Origin: Heloderma charlesbogerti
Lineage: Eukaryota > Chordata > Lepidosauria > Squamata > Helodermatidae
Direction of reading: 5' to 3'
NCBI GenBank assembly: GCA_026122225.1
Contig: JANEZZ010002762.1
Location: forward strand, 558,001-622,000
DNA length: 64,000 bases
The translations under genes were made by a program, and so were the position numbers. Of the stretch, positions 61,222 to 64,000 are shown piece by piece. A model generated the notes under the pieces. The model made no database searches and had not been told where the DNA came from. It saw only the letters and a program-made list of their open reading frames with translations. How positions within the stretch are numbered: the stretch's first letter is position 1; every line of letters begins with the position of its first letter.

Positions 61222-61870
61222 GAGGGTGGAGAGGCGGAATCAAGGCCAAGGCCCATCCAGTGTAGTCTTCTGTACACACAGTGGCCAAACAGACGGCCCA
61301 AAGGGAAGCCCACAAGCAGGACAGGAGTGCAACAGCACCCTCCCGCCCATGTTCCCCAGCTACTGGTGCACAGAGGGAGACTGCCTCTGATACTGGAGCT
61401 AGCATGGAGCCATCAGGACTAGTAGCCATCGACAGCCTTCTCCTCCAGGAATTTGTCCAACCACCTTTTAAAGCCGTCCAAATTGGTGGCCATCGCCACA
61501 TCCTGTGGAAGCGAATCCTATAGTTTCACCATGCAGCATGTGAAGCCCTTCCTTCCCTCTGTCCCGATTCTCCCACCAATCAGCGTCACGGGAGGACCCA
61601 GTTGGAGTCTAGTATCACGGGAGAGGGAGAAAACATCTTCCTCTCCACTTTGGCCACGACATGCATCATTCTGTACACCTCTACCATGTCTCCCCTCACT
61701 CGCCTTTTCTCCAAGTTAAACAGTCCCAGATGTTGTATCCTTTCCTCACAGGGGAGTTGCTCCAGCCCCTTGATCACGTTGTTTGCCCTTTTCTGCATCT
61801 TTTCCAACTCCACAATACCCCCTTTTAGGTGCAGTGACCAGAACTGTAAACAGTATTCCAGTTGTTGTCA
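61222..61870 (-). repeat. CR1-like LINE 3' end, longest copy, minus orientation
   Basis: Antisense reading at 61586-61813 gives MELEKMQKRANNVIKGLEQL, then HLGLFNLEKRRVRGDMVEVY, a classic CR1 ORF2 end. The UTR words CCCGCCCATGTTCCCCAGC and CAGGAATTTGTCCAACCACC follow at lower coordinates. Confidence 0.85.
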
Positions 61871-62070
61871 CACCATAGATTTGTATAAGGGTAGCATGAT
61901 AGTGGCACTTTTATTTTCACACCCTTTTCTAATTATGCCCAGCACAGAATTTGCCTTGAGCAGGGTTGACATTTTCACGGAGCTGTCCACACACATCCCA
62001 AGTTCTCTTTCCTTCTCTGTGGGCAGAAAAACAAAACACTGGGCACAAAAGCTTGCAGATGCTATTTTTA

Positions 62071-62620
62071 TTGTTTGTTTGTTTGTTTGTTTGTTTATTA
62101 GATTTATTAGCCACCCATCTGGCCAGCTACCCGGCCACTCTAGGCAGCGTAATACCCCACACAACAAGAAAACCTTGCCTCAACCAGGCGAGGTTTGGGA
62201 GCCATCTGGTTAGCCAATCTATAGGATTCCATCCTTTCCAGGCTTGTACAGGTATATGTGTTACTTCCCTAATATCTGCTGCCAATCGTATAATACAAAT
62301 AACAACACAAAATACAACATAGTCAACTAAACAAAACAACCTTACTCTAAAAAAACCCTAACCCACCCCAAATGCCCTCCTGAACAGCCAAGTTTTCAAA
62401 GCCTGGCAGAAGCTCATCAAAGAGGGGGCATGGTGAAGGTCAGTAGGAATTCCGCAAAGTGGGGGCCACCACAGAGAAGGCCCTCTCCCTAGCCCTCACC
62501 AGCCTAGCTGTCCTGGCTGATGGGACAGACAGGAGGCCTTCAAGGTCGATCTCGTTGAGCAGCATCCCTTGGCTATCTGACGAAGAGGAGGGTGCACGCA
62601 TTAAGTTCTCTTGCAAACTG
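62071..62620 (-). repeat. L2-like LINE 3' end, minus orientation
   Basis: Antisense ORF part at 62440-62600: [20 protein letters not shown] then [12 protein letters not shown], which matches the C terminus of the L2 copy at 35160-35290. The UTR ends in GCCACCCATCTGGCCAGC and a (TTTG)n run at 62071-62098. Confidence 0.8.
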
Positions 62621-63299
62621 CCTTCAGTTCTCATTCCACACGCAGCCCGCCCCTCATTTCCAAAAAAGAACACCAAAGCAGGATGATCTCTTTTGCCCCT
62701 CTCCCGTTTCTATCCCTCACCACTCTCACCGAAAAAGTGGGTGGGTGGAGGGAGACAACATACTACTTCTTGAACATTTCTGCCTGATGTCATCATGCTG
62801 TGGGAAGATGCGAAGCCAATATCTCAGGCGTGTGCGCCTTAAAATGACCCAAACTTGCTGGAATCTTGCTGTTCCCATGTTCAAAATGTGGTGCAAAGGT
62901 GAACTGCGCAAGAGTTTTGGCCGTTGGGTGGTTAGAAATGTAATAAATAAAATAAAATAAAATAAATACCTCTCCTTGACAGGCAATGCCCAGAAGCCAT
63001 CTCTCCAAAAGCTTCAGGTCCACTGCTTAAGGAGCAAGAAGCCCAGCTGCAAATGCCTGCCTTGTGGTTAGCCAAAGCCATCGAAGCAGGCTGGATCCAG
63101 CCCTCCAGTCCACCAAAGGTCTGTTGATACCAGCAGGGGCATCAAGGGATGACTTGCGTTTAGGAACGAGGGAATACCACAGGCAGAAGGCACCAGCCGC
63201 CGTCTCAAATGTGCTTTATTTGGTGAGTGCCATTCAACACACACCAGCTCCTGCTCATGGTTATTTGGTGTGCCAATGTGGTATACTTGACGGAATGCT
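62621..63299. other. Intergenic stretch, mostly unrecognised
   Basis: A short LINE-type tail ((AAAT)n at 62941-62967) is visible; otherwise no gene or element. Confidence 0.5.
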
Positions 63300-63475
63300 G
63301 GATGCAGACCCAGGCTGAACTTACTGGGGAACTAGAAAGTTCATTTTCTTTGCCTTGGGCCAGTCTGTCATTCACCCATTCCCCAATTTACCTCACAGGG
63401 CCACTGCAGTGATTAAATGGCGTGGGGACGACCAGAGTTTCTTGAAGGGCGGATGACAAATGTAATCACTAAATG
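63300..63475 (+). repeat. MIR/CORE-like SINE remnant
   Basis: GCCTTGGGCCAGTCTGTCAT and AATTTACCTCACAGGGCCAC then GGCGGATGACAAATGTAATC. Confidence 0.4.
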
Positions 63476-64000
63476 GCAGGTAGGAATTCAACAGGTGAGG
63501 TTTCCCGCAGCATGGAGATGCGAGACCCATTTCAAGGAGATCCCATTTAATTTCAACGAGGCCGGCATCGGGGAAATTAAATTCCAGTGGAATTGTGCCC
63601 CCTTGTTAAGGGCTGGGGGGAGAGAAAGAGAGCTATTTGGATTTGCAATGTTCTCGAGCAGCCCTGGGATGTATGAACAGAGGCAACACAGTTCAAGCTT
63701 CTGCATTACATGTGCAGCCATTTCTTGGGTGCAAAACACAATTCTTGGCTTTTTGGAGTTGTTTTTATAATGTATTTTGCAAGTTTGCCAAGTCTTCAGA
63801 ACCATGCAGCCATAAGAAGCAGATGAAGTAAGGACGCAGAAGCAGAGAGAGAGAGTCTTGCCCCTCCAATCTAGACCGTAAGCTCGCTGAGAGCATCGTA
63901 GCACTGCCCTTTGCACACCTGTGGCACTCTAAGCAAGCATCAGATTGCAGGATGAACAGAAGACACAAGCAACCCAACAGGATACACTTGCAAACTCTTA
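63476..64000. other. Intergenic stretch, nothing recognised
   Basis: No gene or named repeat. If synteny with mammals holds, the gene upstream of LLGL1 (ALKBH5 in human) would lie further right; no coding part of it is visible. Confidence 0.5.

Noticed and set aside
50310..64000. Coding exons of ALKBH5, the expected upstream neighbour
   Set aside because: No stretch in any frame matched the conserved parts of that protein as I know them; the region reads as repeats and unique non-coding DNA.
1..64000. CRISPR arrays, bacterial operons or phage-like modules
   Set aside because: No regularly spaced identical repeats with unique spacers and no compact gene strings; intron-exon structure and SINE/LINE content show vertebrate DNA.

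Overview
This window is vertebrate nuclear DNA, most likely from a lizard or another squamate reptile. It has split exons with GT/AG junctions, a CpG-island promoter, and introns full of old and young retroelements. The squamate call rests on repeats: a well-preserved Sauria SINE (4401-4702), a young BovB/RTE LINE with a long intact reverse transcriptase frame (35575-37725), and L2, CR1 and tRNA-derived SINE copies side by side. BovB alone also occurs in ruminants and some other mammals, so the Sauria SINE carries most of the weight. Nothing in the window is bacterial, and I see no CRISPR array, operon or rRNA.

The only host gene I can support is the 5' part of LLGL1 (lethal giant larvae homolog 1), read on the minus strand. 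Seven coding exons were placed by reading splice junctions and checking phase: exon 1 at 49495-49575, exon 2 at 30808-30905, exon 3 at 6088-6169, exon 4 at 4230-4360, exon 5 at 2801-2959, exon 6 at 1855-2017 and exon 7 at 615-750. Together they give 850 nt, or 283 codons plus one base, with no stop or frame conflict. That is roughly the first quarter of the protein, covering the first WD40-like blades. The remaining exons lie beyond base 1. Intron 1 is 18.6 kb and intron 2 is 24.6 kb; introns 3 to 6 are 0.8-1.7 kb.

The promoter region is a CpG island at about 48.8-50.3 kb. It holds a ZNF143-type element 307 bases upstream of the ATG, an inverted CCAAT box and a (CGG)7 repeat. Right of 50.3 kb is intergenic DNA with nested BovB, L2, CR1 and SINE remnants. 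No second gene was recognised there.

The repeats tell their own story. Intron 1 carries an L2-like LINE (32925-35505, one nonsense codon) directly followed by the BovB copy; both are antisense to LLGL1. A 723-bp solo LTR with TG...CA ends and a TATA box lies at 40009-40731. About 19 copies of a short foldback element (called F1 here), four of a second foldback family (F2), and several of a third (F3) are spread over introns and intergenic DNA. Two hAT-like MITE families are also present, one copy with an imperfect 8-bp target duplication. A composite of CR1 plus a hAT-like MITE occurs twice in the same order, on either side of LLGL1 exon 3.

The window does not show an obviously new gene system. 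The most unusual signals are the duplicated composite around exon 3, the solo LTR, the foldback elements whose arms resemble ZNF143 sites, the imperfect repeat flanking the BovB copy, and the NAGNAG acceptor and weak donors in LLGL1.
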